The notes below the pieces were generated by a model, which was not told the origin of the DNA, ran no database searches, and was given only the letters and a program-made list of their open reading frames with translations. A program made the translations under genes and the position numbers. From the NCBI GenBank assembly GCA_001664505.1, contig CP011806.1, positions 240,882 through 304,881 on the forward strand: a stretch of 64,000 bases of DNA, in the 5' to 3' direction. Below are positions 17,633 to 26,849 of this stretch, piece by piece; within the stretch, counting starts at the first letter, position 1; every line of letters starts with the position of its first letter. This DNA is from Acidobacteria bacterium Mor1. GTDB taxonomy: Bacteria > Acidobacteriota > Polarisedimenticolia > Polarisedimenticolales > Polarisedimenticolaceae.

Positions 17633-18859
17633 ATGCCGTTGGACAGGCTGGACCCCACGCTCGTTTCCCAGGTCGATGCTCTTCGTGAGGAAGGGCGAGC
17701 CAAGGCCCCGGAACGGATCATCGAAGGTTGCATCCCCGCGGAAGGCGCCCTCGGTCCCCGCTACAAGATGCGCGGTTCCGACCAGGCCTTCCTGCGGATG
17801 AACTCCAACAGCTACCTATCGCTTTCACACCATCCGGATCTACTGAAGGCGGCGGATGACGCCGCCCACGCCTTCGGTGCCGGCCCCGGCGCGGTGCGTT
17901 TCATCGACGGCACCTTCGCGCCGCACGTCGAGCTCGAGTGCTGTATCTCCGGGTTCACCGGCCGCCCGGCAGCCCGGGTATTCAACTCGGCCTACACGTC
18001 GATTCTCGGCCTGGCCCTGGCGCTGACCGGCAAGGACACCTACTGGGTCGGTGACGAGCTGAACCACAACTGCATCATCCGCGCGATGCGGGTCGCCAAC
18101 GTGCCCCGGGAGCGTCGCTCGATCTTCCGGCACAACGACGTGGCCCATTTGCGGGAGTGCCTGGACGCCGTACCCGAGGGCATCGGTCGCGTAGTTGTGA
18201 TCTTTGACGGCATCTTCAGCATGCGCGGCGATCACGCTCCGCTTCAAGAGATCGCCGACCTCTGTGCCGGCTACCACGAACGGTTCCGCGACGGCGTGAT
18301 CACGGTCATGGACGACTCCCACGGGATCGGCGCTTACGGCGACACCGGCCGGGGCACCGAAGAACACTGCGGCGCCAGGGCCGATGTGCTGGTCGGCACC
18401 TTCGGCAAGGCCTTCGGCGTCAACGGCGGTTTTGTCGCGGCCAGCGAGGCGGTGATCGAGGCGGTGCGCCAGATGGCGGACACCTACATCTACACCAATC
18501 CGCTGGGGGCGCCCGACGCGGCGGCGGCGGTCGCGGCTGTCCGGCTCGCTGACAGCGACACCGGACGTGGGCAGCTGGCCAATCTGCGGGCGCGGACGCT
18601 TCAGTTCCGCGCCGGACTGGAAGCGCGAGGGCTCGAGTCGATCGATGGGCCTCATCCGGTGGTGCCGTTGCTGGTCCGGGACACCGATCGCACCCGCGGG
18701 TTGGTGAGCAACCTGTTCGAGCAGGGGGTCCTGGCGGTCGGGTTGACCTTCCCGGTGGTGCCTCGCGGCGACGAGACGATCCGATTCCAGATCAACGCCG
18801 CGCACACTGAAGCGGACATCGAGCAGTTGCTCGGATCGCTGGATCGCTGCCTGTCCTGA
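17633..18859 (+). CDS. Alpha-oxoamine synthase-family PLP enzyme (KBL/BioF-like)
   Basis: 408 aa, ATG 17633 with AGGAGGA. Fold-type I aminotransferase of the alpha-oxoamine synthase family (glycine C-acetyltransferase, 8-amino-7-oxononanoate synthase). Visible family marks: MNSNSYLSLSHHPDL, GAGPGAVRFIDGT (the equivalent of GTGGSR), DELNHNCIIRAMR, VIFDGIFSMRGDHAPL, VMDDSHGIGAYGDTGRG (Asp and His stacking on PLP) and GTFGKAFGVNGG (Schiff-base Lys). The family condenses an amino acid with an acyl-CoA. The substrate is uncertain. No biotin or threonine-degradation genes are adjacent, and the C-terminal stretch TFPVVPRGDETIRFQINAAH is typical of the KBL branch. Confidence 0.85.
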   Translation: MPLDRLDPTLVSQVDALREEGRAKAPERIIEGCIPAEGALGPRYKMRGSDQAFLRMNSNSYLSLSHHPDLLKAADDAAHAFGAGPGAVRFIDGTFAPHVELECCISGFTGRPAARVFNSAYTSILGLALALTGKDTYWVGDELNHNCIIRAMRVANVPRERRSIFRHNDVAHLRECLDAVPEGIGRVVVIFDGIFSMRGDHAPLQEIADLCAGYHERFRDGVITVMDDSHGIGAYGDTGRGTEEHCGARADVLVGTFGKAFGVNGGFVAASEAVIEAVRQMADTYIYTNPLGAPDAAAAVAAVRLADSDTGRGQLANLRARTLQFRAGLEARGLESIDGPHPVVPLLVRDTDRTRGLVSNLFEQGVLAVGLTFPVVPRGDETIRFQINAAHTEADIEQLLGSLDRCLS

Positions 18860-18872
18860 TTGCGGAGTGAGA

Positions 18873-18889
18873 CCGGCGCGCTGCGCCGG
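18873..18889 (+). terminator. Weak hairpin after the AOS-family gene
   Basis: CCGGCGC-GCT-GCGCCGG, a perfect 7-bp stem 14 nt past the stop, followed only by a broken T-run (CTGCTTTCT). It could terminate inefficiently before the sensor-kinase gene. Confidence 0.35.
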
Positions 18890-18935
18890 CTGCTTTCTGC
18901 TCGATGGTTTGCAGACTGAGTTAGACTCGACGGCA

Positions 18936-21900
18936 ATGGGGGGACCGTTGACGAGCGATCGCCGTTGGTCGGGCCTTTTCGTGGGCCTGCTGTTGTCGCT
19001 GTGGGCGCTCCCGGCCGCTGCGGGGCAGTTGCACTTCGTGCACTACGACAACCTCCAGGGCCTCCCTCAACGCCAGGTTCTTTCCGCATTCCAGGACGCC
19101 CGCGGCTACCTCTGGTTCGGCACCTACGGCGGGCTCAGCCGTTTCAACGGTCAGGAATTCCGCGCCTACACCGCCGAGGACGGCCTGCCGTCCAACGTCA
19201 TTCGCGACATCGATCAGCTCGCCGACGGCCGGATCGTCCTCGCACCGGAGAGCGGCGGCGTCTGCTTTCTCGACGAGTCCGACCGTGTGGAGTGTGTCCG
19301 CTCCGGGGGCGGGATCGATCTTCATCGGGTGCGCCGCGTCGCGGTGAGCGCCGAGGGAGTCTGGGTCGCGCGGGACGAGGGGATCGCCCTGGTGCGCGAC
19401 GGGCAGGTAGAGGATCTGTCGGCGGCGGTCGCGGGTCGCGCTTGTTTCGACGTCGCTGTCGACGACCGGGGCGTTGTCTGGGTCGCCACCGAGGCCGGGC
19501 TGATGCAAGGCGGGCGAGCAGGCTTCGACCCTGCGGCCGGCGCTCCCGCCGGGAGACGTTTCGATGTGGTCGACGTCACCGCCGAGGGGATCTTCGCGGT
19601 GGATGAGAGCGGCCGGGTCTGGCGCACTCCGGGTGGTGCAGCACCACTTTCCGCCTACGCGTTGGGCGGCGAGGCGCCGGTTTCCAAGCCGCGCCGGTTC
19701 GCTGCCGGTGGGAACGGGACGCTATGGACGGCAACGGTTGACGGCCTGTACCGCTGCCGCGATGCCCGCTGCTCCAGGGCCGATCTGGAGGAGGAGCTGA
19801 CCTCGACTCTGGTCTGGGACCTGATCGTCGATCGGGAACACTCGCTCTGGGTCGGAGGGGATGCGGGAGTCTCGCGGATCACCGAGACCTCGTTCCGCGC
19901 CTTCGGCAGCCGGCACGGCCTGCCCCATGACTTCGTGCGGGGACTTAGGGAGGGGAGCGACGGGCGCCTGTGGGTCGCGACCCGCGGCGGCATCGCCTAC
20001 CTGGATCCCAGCGAGGGACGGTTCAGGGCAATCGCGACCAACACCGCAGGCGAGCGGATCTTCGCGATCTTGCCCCTCGACGACGGATCGTTGCTCTACG
20101 GCTGTGATCACGGCCTGTTCTTCCGGGGGCCGGATTCGAAGAGCCGTTGGAGGCGAGCGGAAGGTCTCGGCGAGGCGGTCTATGCCCTGGAGCCGGCGGT
20201 GGATCGCGAAGGAGTGTGGGTCGGCACCCGCGGTGGATTGATGCTGTGGCACGACGGGGCGTTGAGCGACCCGCTGCTCGAACCTTTCAGGTCTCCGATC
20301 GTCTCGATGGACATCGACAGTCGCGGAAGGCTGTGGATGGGGCTGATGGATGGCGGAGCCGCCCGCTTGAACGGAGACGCCGTCGATGTCTTCGGCGAGG
20401 AAGCCGGCTTCTCCGACCAGACCGTCTGGGACATCAGTTCCGACGGCCGGGGCGGCGTCTGGCTCGGTACCAACGGCGAAGGGGTGTTCCACGGCGGAGA
20501 CGACGGGTTCCGGCGCCTGACCCGGGACGAGGGATTGGTCAACGACTTCGTCTGGCAGGTGCTCGTCGATCGCCACGACAACCTCTGGGTCTTCACCAAC
20601 CAGGGATTGGCTCGCTTCGACGGCGAGCGGTTCAAGACCTACGGCAGCAGCGACGGGCTGCTGGATATCGAGGGTAGCGCCACCGCCGCCGTCGAGACCG
20701 GCGACGGCCGGCTCTGGTTCGGGACGGCGCGGGGGCTTCATGAGTACCTGCCGGAGTACGAAGACGAACACCTTCCGGTGCCGGCGCCGGTCATCGAAGG
20801 GGTCTTCTCTTCGAACGCCGGCCCGCTGGTGCCCGGTCAGCGGCTGAAGCACGATCACGGGACCCTGCAGGTCCGCGTCGCGACCCTCGGATTTCGCGCG
20901 CCCCAGTCGATTCAGGGGCGCTACCGGCTGCGCGGCGGGCCCGAGCCCTGGAGCCCGCTCTCCCGGGACGGCATGTTGAGCATTGCGGAACTGCCGCCGG
21001 GTTCCTACGAGCTGCAGGTCGCCGTCTCCCGGGACGGTTTCGCCTGGACCGATCCGCCGGCGCGCTTCCCCTTCGACGTGGCGCCGCCGCTGTGGGCATC
21101 CACCGGCTTTCGGTTGGCGGCCACCCTGGCGCTGTTGTCCTCGGTCATCGGCATCTTGTGGATTCGATCCCGGCGGAGCCGCGAGACTCGACGCCGGCTC
21201 GAGGCGGAAGTCTCGGCCCGCACCTTCGAGCTGCGCAGCCAGGCCCAGTCGCTGCAGCGGGAGATCGCCGAACACCAACGCACCGAGGAGCAGCGGCTGG
21301 AGCTCGAACAGAACCTGCTCCATGCCCAGAAGATGGACGCGCTGGGCCGGCTCGCCGGGGGTATCGCCCACGACTTCAACAATCTGCTGACGACGATCAC
21401 CGGCTACACCAGCTTGCTGGGGGACCGGCTGCCCGACGCCGACGGCCGCTATCCCGAGGTCATGGAGATCGATCGGGCCGCCGAGCGGGCTGCGGAGCTG
21501 ACCCGCAAACTCCTGACCTTCAGCCGCAAGCACATCACCCAGGCGCGGCGGGTCGATCTCAATCAGGTGGTGCGAGATGTATCGCGGATGTTACGCCGTC
21601 TGATCGGCGAGGACATCGCGCTGACCACCCGCCTGGCTGCCGAGGAGATCCCGATCGAGTTGGATCCGGTGCAGCTCGAACAGGTGTTGATCAACCTGGC
21701 GACCAACGCCCGGGACGCCATGCCCGAGGGCGGCAGCCTGGTCATTACCACCTGGGTCGTCGGCCGCCCGTCCGGGGACATGGCGATGCTCGAGGTGCGG
21801 GACGACGGGGTCGGCATGGACGCCGAGGTGCGGGCCCGGGTGTTCGAACCGTTCTTCACCACCAAGGACGAGGGCAAGGGCACCGGCCTCGGTCTCTCGA

Positions 21901-22439
21901 CGGTTTACGGCATCGTCAAACAGCACGAGGGTTTCCTCGAGTTGGACACCGCCCCCGGAGAGGGCTGCGCCGTGCGGGTCGCGTTCCCGCTGGCCGACGG
22001 GTTGTCCGAGCCCGAGGTGGCCGACCCTCCGGCCAGCTCGGTGGACGCGGCAGGGGAGACGGTCTTGGTCGTCGAGGACGAGGCCGAGGTGCGCCGGCTG
22101 GTGGCCGAGCTCTTGCGCTCCGGGGGGTACCGAGTCCTCGAAGCGGAGAACGGCGGGGCGGCGATGGATCATTGCCGGGAGCATCCGGGACCGATCGAGT
22201 TGGTCTTGACCGACGTGGTGATGCCCGGCCAGGACGGCCCCGAGGTCGTCCGCCGTTTGCGCCAGGTTCGCCCCGAACTCGCCGTGGTCTACATGTCCGG
22301 GTATTCCGCCGAGCGTTTCGAGGCCTCGGGGGTGCCGGCCGATGCCGGCTTCCTGAACAAGCCCTTCAGCCGGGGCGCGCTCCTGGGTTCGATTCGCCGT
22401 GCACTCGACCGGACGGCGGCGCCCCGGGCCGGATCCTGA
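18936..22439 (+). CDS. Hybrid sensor histidine kinase with Reg_prop beta-propeller sensor and receiver domain
   Basis: 1,167 aa from ATG 18936. A TTG at 18948 has a better ribosome site (GGGGGGA) and is equally possible; both give a signal peptide ([18 protein letters not shown]). Sensor: two-component regulator propeller repeats (~40-620) with the signature G-L-S-R-F-N-G and [27 protein letters not shown]. Then a Y_Y_Y domain (~640-715), one TM helix (~724-745), a coiled coil, the HisKA dimerisation helix with phospho-acceptor [11 protein letters not shown] (His812), an HATPase domain ([28 protein letters not shown]) and a C-terminal receiver ([14 protein letters not shown] with Asp1093, Lys in NKPF). 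The whole phosphorelay except the output is in one chain, resembling glycan-sensing hybrid systems. The molybdoenzyme genes start 84 nt downstream. Confidence 0.93.
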   Translation: MGGPLTSDRRWSGLFVGLLLSLWALPAAAGQLHFVHYDNLQGLPQRQVLSAFQDARGYLWFGTYGGLSRFNGQEFRAYTAEDGLPSNVIRDIDQLADGRIVLAPESGGVCFLDESDRVECVRSGGGIDLHRVRRVAVSAEGVWVARDEGIALVRDGQVEDLSAAVAGRACFDVAVDDRGVVWVATEAGLMQGGRAGFDPAAGAPAGRRFDVVDVTAEGIFAVDESGRVWRTPGGAAPLSAYALGGEAPVSKPRRFAAGGNGTLWTATVDGLYRCRDARCSRADLEEELTSTLVWDLIVDREHSLWVGGDAGVSRITETSFRAFGSRHGLPHDFVRGLREGSDGRLWVATRGGIAYLDPSEGRFRAIATNTAGERIFAILPLDDGSLLYGCDHGLFFRGPDSKSRWRRAEGLGEAVYALEPAVDREGVWVGTRGGLMLWHDGALSDPLLEPFRSPIVSMDIDSRGRLWMGLMDGGAARLNGDAVDVFGEEAGFSDQTVWDISSDGRGGVWLGTNGEGVFHGGDDGFRRLTRDEGLVNDFVWQVLVDRHDNLWVFTNQGLARFDGERFKTYGSSDGLLDIEGSATAAVETGDGRLWFGTARGLHEYLPEYEDEHLPVPAPVIEGVFSSNAGPLVPGQRLKHDHGTLQVRVATLGFRAPQSIQGRYRLRGGPEPWSPLSRDGMLSIAELPPGSYELQVAVSRDGFAWTDPPARFPFDVAPPLWASTGFRLAATLALLSSVIGILWIRSRRSRETRRRLEAEVSARTFELRSQAQSLQREIAEHQRTEEQRLELEQNLLHAQKMDALGRLAGGIAHDFNNLLTTITGYTSLLGDRLPDADGRYPEVMEIDRAAERAAELTRKLLTFSRKHITQARRVDLNQVVRDVSRMLRRLIGEDIALTTRLAAEEIPIELDPVQLEQVLINLATNARDAMPEGGSLVITTWVVGRPSGDMAMLEVRDDGVGMDAEVRARVFEPFFTTKDEGKGTGLGLSTVYGIVKQHEGFLELDTAPGEGCAVRVAFPLADGLSEPEVADPPASSVDAAGETVLVVEDEAEVRRLVAELLRSGGYRVLEAENGGAAMDHCREHPGPIELVLTDVVMPGQDGPEVVRRLRQVRPELAVVYMSGYSAERFEASGVPADAGFLNKPFSRGALLGSIRRALDRTAAPRAGS

Positions 22440-22523
22440 TTCCGGCCGCATCCCGCCGAAACCGAAGGTAACCGGGGCCGCGGTGTGGCATAGTGCCGTC
22501 TTCGCGTCTGGAGGAGGCCGTAC

Positions 22524-24098
22524 TTGCAGCTCGGATTCGTCATCGACCACTCCCGTTGCATCGGATGCCACGCCTGCACCGTGGCCTGCAAATCGGAGAA
22601 CGACGTACCGCTGGGAAACTTCCGCACCTGGGTCAAGTACACCGAGGAAGGAAACTTTCCCGAGGTCAAACGGTCGTTCGCCGTCCTGCGCTGCAACCAA
22701 TGCTCGAGCGCGCCCTGCGTCACGATCTGTCCGGTCAAGGCGCTGCACAAGCGGGACGACGGCATCGTCGACATCGACCCCGCCGCCTGCATCGGCTGCA
22801 AGGCCTGCATGCAGGGCTGCCCCTACGACGCGCTCTACATCAACGAAGACAAGGGCACGGCGGAGAAGTGCCACTTCTGCGCCCACCGCACCGAGGTCGG
22901 CCTGGCGCCGGCGTGCGCCGTGGTCTGTCCCACCGAGGCGATCATCCCCGGGGACTTCCACGATCCGCGCAGCCCGGTATCCCGCATGCGCCAGGATCAT
23001 GACCTGACCGCCCGCAAGACCGAGGCGGGGACCGGTCCCAACGTGCTCTACCGCGAGGCGGCACCGGCGGGGCTGGTGCCCCTCGATACCAATGCCGCCG
23101 GCGGCTACCTGTGGTCCAACCCGATGCCCTGGCTCGACATGGACGCCGAGCGCTTCAACGCGCTGCAGCAGGAGGCGGAGCAGCAGTCCGATGCCCGCAC
23201 GACCTACGACGTCGACCACCGGCCCTGGTGGGGCTGGAAGGTCTCTGCCTACCTGGTGACCAAGGCGCTCTCGGCCGGCGCATTCCTGATGATGGCGATC
23301 CTGCAGTTCGCCGCTCCGGCCGGCGCCGACCGGATGGTCTTCGGCGCGTCGATCCTGTTGCCCTTCGCCGGGTTGTTCTTCCTGGCGGTGACCGGGGCAC
23401 TGTTGATCGCCGACCTGCGCAAGCCGGCGCGGTTTCTCTATATCCTGTTGCGTCCGAACTGGAGTTCGTGGCTGGTGCGGGGCACCTTGGTGATCAGCGG
23501 CTACGGCGCGGTCCTGCTGCTCTGGCTCCTGCACCTGGCAGGCGGAGGGGTCGGGGTCGGTAGCGCCGCGACCGGGCGGGATCCGGCGGGCCTGGCGATC
23601 CTCGTGACCGGTTCGTTGTTCGCGGCGTTGACCGCGGGCTACACCGGTTGGCTCTTCGCCCAGGCCAAGGGCCGGGTGCTCTGGATGCGCCGGGGACTGT
23701 GGCTCCACCTGATCGTCCAGGCGCTGATCGCCGGTTCGGCGTTGACGTTGATCCTCGGCCCCCTGTTTCTCTACACCACCCGGCACTCGATGGGAGTGAC
23801 CTCGGCGACCCTGCTGGTCGGCCTGGTGCTTCACGCCCTGTTCGTGGTGCTCGAACCCAAGCTCTCCCCCAAGAACCGGGAGCGGGAGTACGACAGGGCT
23901 TCGGAGCTGATCCTGTCGGGGCCCTACGCCCGCCGCCATCGCTGGGTCGGGCTCTTCGTCGGCGTGGTATTGCCGGCGCTGTTGCTGTTGCCCCCCTTCC
24001 CGCTCTGCTGGCTCTTGGCCGGTGTGCTTGCGCTGGTGGGGCTCTACGCCGAGAAGGACATCCTGGTGCGCGCCGGTCAGGCGCTGGCCATCAGCTAG
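22524..24098 (+). CDS. Fusion of four-cluster ferredoxin subunit and NrfD/PsrC-like membrane subunit
   Basis: 524 aa, TTG start at 22524 with GGAGGAGG six nt ahead. Residues 1-~175 are a DmsB/NrfC-type electron-transfer subunit with four [4Fe-4S] ligand sets: C-IG-C-HA-C-TVA-C at 12-22, then CNQCSSAPCVTIC, CIGCKACMQGC and CHFCAHRT...CAVVC. After a linker (~175-240), eight to nine hydrophobic helices follow, of the NrfD/PsrC family that exchanges electrons with quinol. The usual B and C subunits are thus fused. Because the Fe-S domain precedes the first helix without a signal, it should sit in the cytoplasm. The catalytic subunit follows 9 nt downstream. Confidence 0.9.
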   Translation: MQLGFVIDHSRCIGCHACTVACKSENDVPLGNFRTWVKYTEEGNFPEVKRSFAVLRCNQCSSAPCVTICPVKALHKRDDGIVDIDPAACIGCKACMQGCPYDALYINEDKGTAEKCHFCAHRTEVGLAPACAVVCPTEAIIPGDFHDPRSPVSRMRQDHDLTARKTEAGTGPNVLYREAAPAGLVPLDTNAAGGYLWSNPMPWLDMDAERFNALQQEAEQQSDARTTYDVDHRPWWGWKVSAYLVTKALSAGAFLMMAILQFAAPAGADRMVFGASILLPFAGLFFLAVTGALLIADLRKPARFLYILLRPNWSSWLVRGTLVISGYGAVLLLWLLHLAGGGVGVGSAATGRDPAGLAILVTGSLFAALTAGYTGWLFAQAKGRVLWMRRGLWLHLIVQALIAGSALTLILGPLFLYTTRHSMGVTSATLLVGLVLHALFVVLEPKLSPKNREREYDRASELILSGPYARRHRWVGLFVGVVLPALLLLPPFPLCWLLAGVLALVGLYAEKDILVRAGQALAIS

Positions 24099-24107
24099 GC
24101 GGGACCC

Positions 24108-26837
24108 GTGAGCGAACACGATTCGAGCCGAGGACGGCAATCTCCCTGGGACCTCAGCGTCGGTCCGCCGCCTGAATCCTGGGACGACTGGGTCGAGCTG
24201 GATCCCAAGGAATGGCCCAAGAAACTGGAACGGCACTACCGCTGCGTGCCGACGATCTGCTTCAACTGCGAGTCGGCCTGCGGGCTGCTGGCCTTCGTCG
24301 ACAAACGCAACGGAGAGATCGTCAAGTTCGAGGGCAACCCGGTTCATCCTGGAAGCCGCGGCCGCACCTGTGCCAAGGGGCCGGCCACGATCAACCAGGT
24401 CAAGGATCCCGAGCGGATCCTGAAGCCGCTCAAGCGCAACGGACCCCGGGGCTCGGGAAAGTTCGTCGAGACCACCTGGGAAGAGGCGCTCGAGGATATC
24501 GGCGGCCGGATTCGTGAGGCGATCGGCTCGGGGCGTCACGACGAGGTGATGTACCACGTCGGCCGGCCCGGCGACGATCACTTCATTCCGCGGCTGCTCA
24601 ATGCCTGGGGGGTCGACGGGCACAACTCCCACACCACCGTCTGCAGCGCCTCGGCGCGCACCGGTTTCGCCTTCTGGTGCGGCGCGGATCGTCCCTCTCC
24701 GGACTACTCCTGCACCAAGTTTGCGCTGCTGCTCTCATCGCATCTCGAGACCGGCCACTACTTCAATCCCCACGCCCAGCGGATCATGGACGCCAAGAGC
24801 CGCGGGGCGCGGATCGGCGTGGTCGACACACGGCTGAGCAACACCTCGACCCACGCCGATCTCTGGATCTCTCCCTGGCCGGGGAGTGAAGCGGCGCTGC
24901 TGCTCGGCGTGGCCCGCAACCTGATCGTCAGCGGCCGCATCGACCGGGACTTCGTCGAACGCTGGACCAACTGGGAGCAGTTCCTCGGCAAGTTCGACTC
25001 GGCGACCCCCGCCGGCGCCGGCGGCGTCGATCGCTTCCTGGAGCTGCTGGCCGAACGCTACGCCCGCTACACGCCGGAGTACGTCGCCGAGGAGTGCCGC
25101 ATTCCCGGGGACACCCTGGAGAAGCTGGCCGACGAGATCGCCGCCGCCGGGTCCCAGTTCACCAGTCATCTGTGGCGCAACACCGCCGCGGGCAACCTGG
25201 GAGGCTGGCAAACCGCGCGGTCGCTGCTGTTGCTTCATGTGTTGACCGGCAGCTTCGGTACCCCGGGCGGGTTGAACCCCAATTCCTGGGACAAGATCAC
25301 TCCGGCGCCCAGCGAAGCGCCGCCGGCTCACGACCAGTGGAACGAGTTGATCTGGCCCCGGGAATACCCGCTGGGCCACTACGAGATGAGCCACATCCTG
25401 CCGCACCTGATGGAGCATCAGGACAAGCGGCTCGAGGTCTACTTCACCCGGGTCTACAACCCGGTCTGGACCAACCCCGACGGCTGCACGTGGATCCAGA
25501 TGCTGGAAGACCCGGCCCGGGTCGGCTGTCACGTGGCGCTGACCCCGATCTGGAGCGAGACCGCCCAGTGGGCCGACTACGTGCTGCCCATGGGGCTGGG
25601 GCCCGAGCGTCACGATCTGATGAGCCAGGAGACCCACGCCGGGACCTGGATCGGATTCCGCCAGCCGGTGCCGCTGCAGTACCGGCGGCTTCAGGGTGAG
25701 GAACACCTCGACCGCACCCTGGGCACCAACCCGGGACAGGTCTGGGAAGAGGCGGAGTTCTGGATCGACCTGACCTGGAAGATCGATCCCGACGGTTCCA
25801 TGGGTATCCGCCGCTTCTACGAGTCCAAGCAGGATCCGGGCAGCAAGATCACCCTCGACGAGTATTACGCCGACATCTTCGAGTCCTCGGTTCCCGGACT
25901 GCCCGAGGCGGCGGCGGCCGAGGAGATGAAGCCGCTGGAATACATGCGGCGCTACGGAGCCTTCGCCGCCCCCTACGGCGGCCAGCGCCGCTACGAGCAG
26001 GAAGGCTTCCCCACGCCGAGCAAGAAGCTCGAGGTCTACTCGCCGACTCTCGAGGAGTGGGGTTGGGAGGAGCACTCGGTTCCCGAGTATCAGCGCAGTC
26101 ACGTCCACTGGCGGGAACTCGACGAGGCGGCGGGGGAGATGGTGCTGCTGCCGACCTTCCGCCTGCCGACGCTGATCCATACCCGTTCGGGCAACGCCAA
26201 GTGGCTGCAGGAGATCAGTCATTCGAACCCGCTGTGGGTCCATCCGGTCGACGCCGAACGGCTCGGTGTGGAAACCGGAGACCTCTGCCGGGTCAAGACC
26301 CGCATCGGCTACTTCGTGCCGCGGGTTTGGGTCACCGAGGGGATTCACCCGGGGATCGTCGCCTGCTCGCATCACGTCGGACGCTGGCGGACCAACGTCG
26401 TGGTCGGCGGGCAGCGGATGGCGTCGTCGTTGGTCGACATCGAGCGGGGGCGGGGGACCTTCCGCATCCGGCATCGACAGGGCGCCGGCCCCTACGCCAG
26501 TAACGATCCGGACACCAAGAAGGTCTGGTGGCACGAGGTCGGGGTGAACCAGAACCTGACCTTCGCCGTGCAGACCGATCCGGTCAGCGGCATGCAGTGC
26601 TGGCATCAGCGGGTGTTCGTGCTGACCGCCGAGCCCGACGATCGCTACGGCGACGTGTTCGTCGATACCCACAAGTCCCGGGAGGCGTTCAAGGAGTGGC
26701 TGGCCAAGACCCGGCCGGCCCCCGGCCCGGGTGGCCTGCGGCGCCCCCTGTGGTTGAAGCGGCCGCTCCATCCCAAGCAGGAGCGCTACTACTTCGGCGA
26801 CGGCCCAGGGGCGCGAGGGGGTTCGTCCGGCGAGTAG
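24108..26837 (+). CDS. Molybdopterin oxidoreductase catalytic subunit (DMSO reductase family), no Tat signal
   Basis: 909 aa, GTG start 24108, nine nt after the Fe-S/NrfD gene. The N terminus has no RRxFLK motif or hydrophobic stretch, so it is probably cytoplasmic. An [4Fe-4S] site is formed by C51-x2-C54-x3-C58-x29-C88 (CFNCESACG ... RGRTCAKG). The likely Mo ligand is Cys179 in TTVCSASAR, in the position of the Cys/Ser/Asp ligand of the family. Other marks: ARIGVVDTRLSNTSTHAD, DRDFVERWTNW, and a C-terminal molybdopterin-dinucleotide domain (HSNPLWVHPVDAERLGVETGDL). It resembles polysulfide/thiosulfate/arsenate-type reductases or oxidases with NrfD partners; the substrate is not deducible. 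Together with the previous gene it is a complete quinone-linked complex. Confidence 0.9.
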   Translation: MSEHDSSRGRQSPWDLSVGPPPESWDDWVELDPKEWPKKLERHYRCVPTICFNCESACGLLAFVDKRNGEIVKFEGNPVHPGSRGRTCAKGPATINQVKDPERILKPLKRNGPRGSGKFVETTWEEALEDIGGRIREAIGSGRHDEVMYHVGRPGDDHFIPRLLNAWGVDGHNSHTTVCSASARTGFAFWCGADRPSPDYSCTKFALLLSSHLETGHYFNPHAQRIMDAKSRGARIGVVDTRLSNTSTHADLWISPWPGSEAALLLGVARNLIVSGRIDRDFVERWTNWEQFLGKFDSATPAGAGGVDRFLELLAERYARYTPEYVAEECRIPGDTLEKLADEIAAAGSQFTSHLWRNTAAGNLGGWQTARSLLLLHVLTGSFGTPGGLNPNSWDKITPAPSEAPPAHDQWNELIWPREYPLGHYEMSHILPHLMEHQDKRLEVYFTRVYNPVWTNPDGCTWIQMLEDPARVGCHVALTPIWSETAQWADYVLPMGLGPERHDLMSQETHAGTWIGFRQPVPLQYRRLQGEEHLDRTLGTNPGQVWEEAEFWIDLTWKIDPDGSMGIRRFYESKQDPGSKITLDEYYADIFESSVPGLPEAAAAEEMKPLEYMRRYGAFAAPYGGQRRYEQEGFPTPSKKLEVYSPTLEEWGWEEHSVPEYQRSHVHWRELDEAAGEMVLLPTFRLPTLIHTRSGNAKWLQEISHSNPLWVHPVDAERLGVETGDLCRVKTRIGYFVPRVWVTEGIHPGIVACSHHVGRWRTNVVVGGQRMASSLVDIERGRGTFRIRHRQGAGPYASNDPDTKKVWWHEVGVNQNLTFAVQTDPVSGMQCWHQRVFVLTAEPDDRYGDVFVDTHKSREAFKEWLAKTRPAPGPGGLRRPLWLKRPLHPKQERYYFGDGPGARGGSSGE

Positions 26838-26849
26838 CGCTGCGGGGTT

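Noticed and set aside
21591-24632. A 1,013-codon minus-strand frame across the sensor kinase and Fe-S/NrfD genes
   Set aside because: It spans the ends of three clearly real plus-strand genes and has the His/Gln/Arg composition of a shadow frame.
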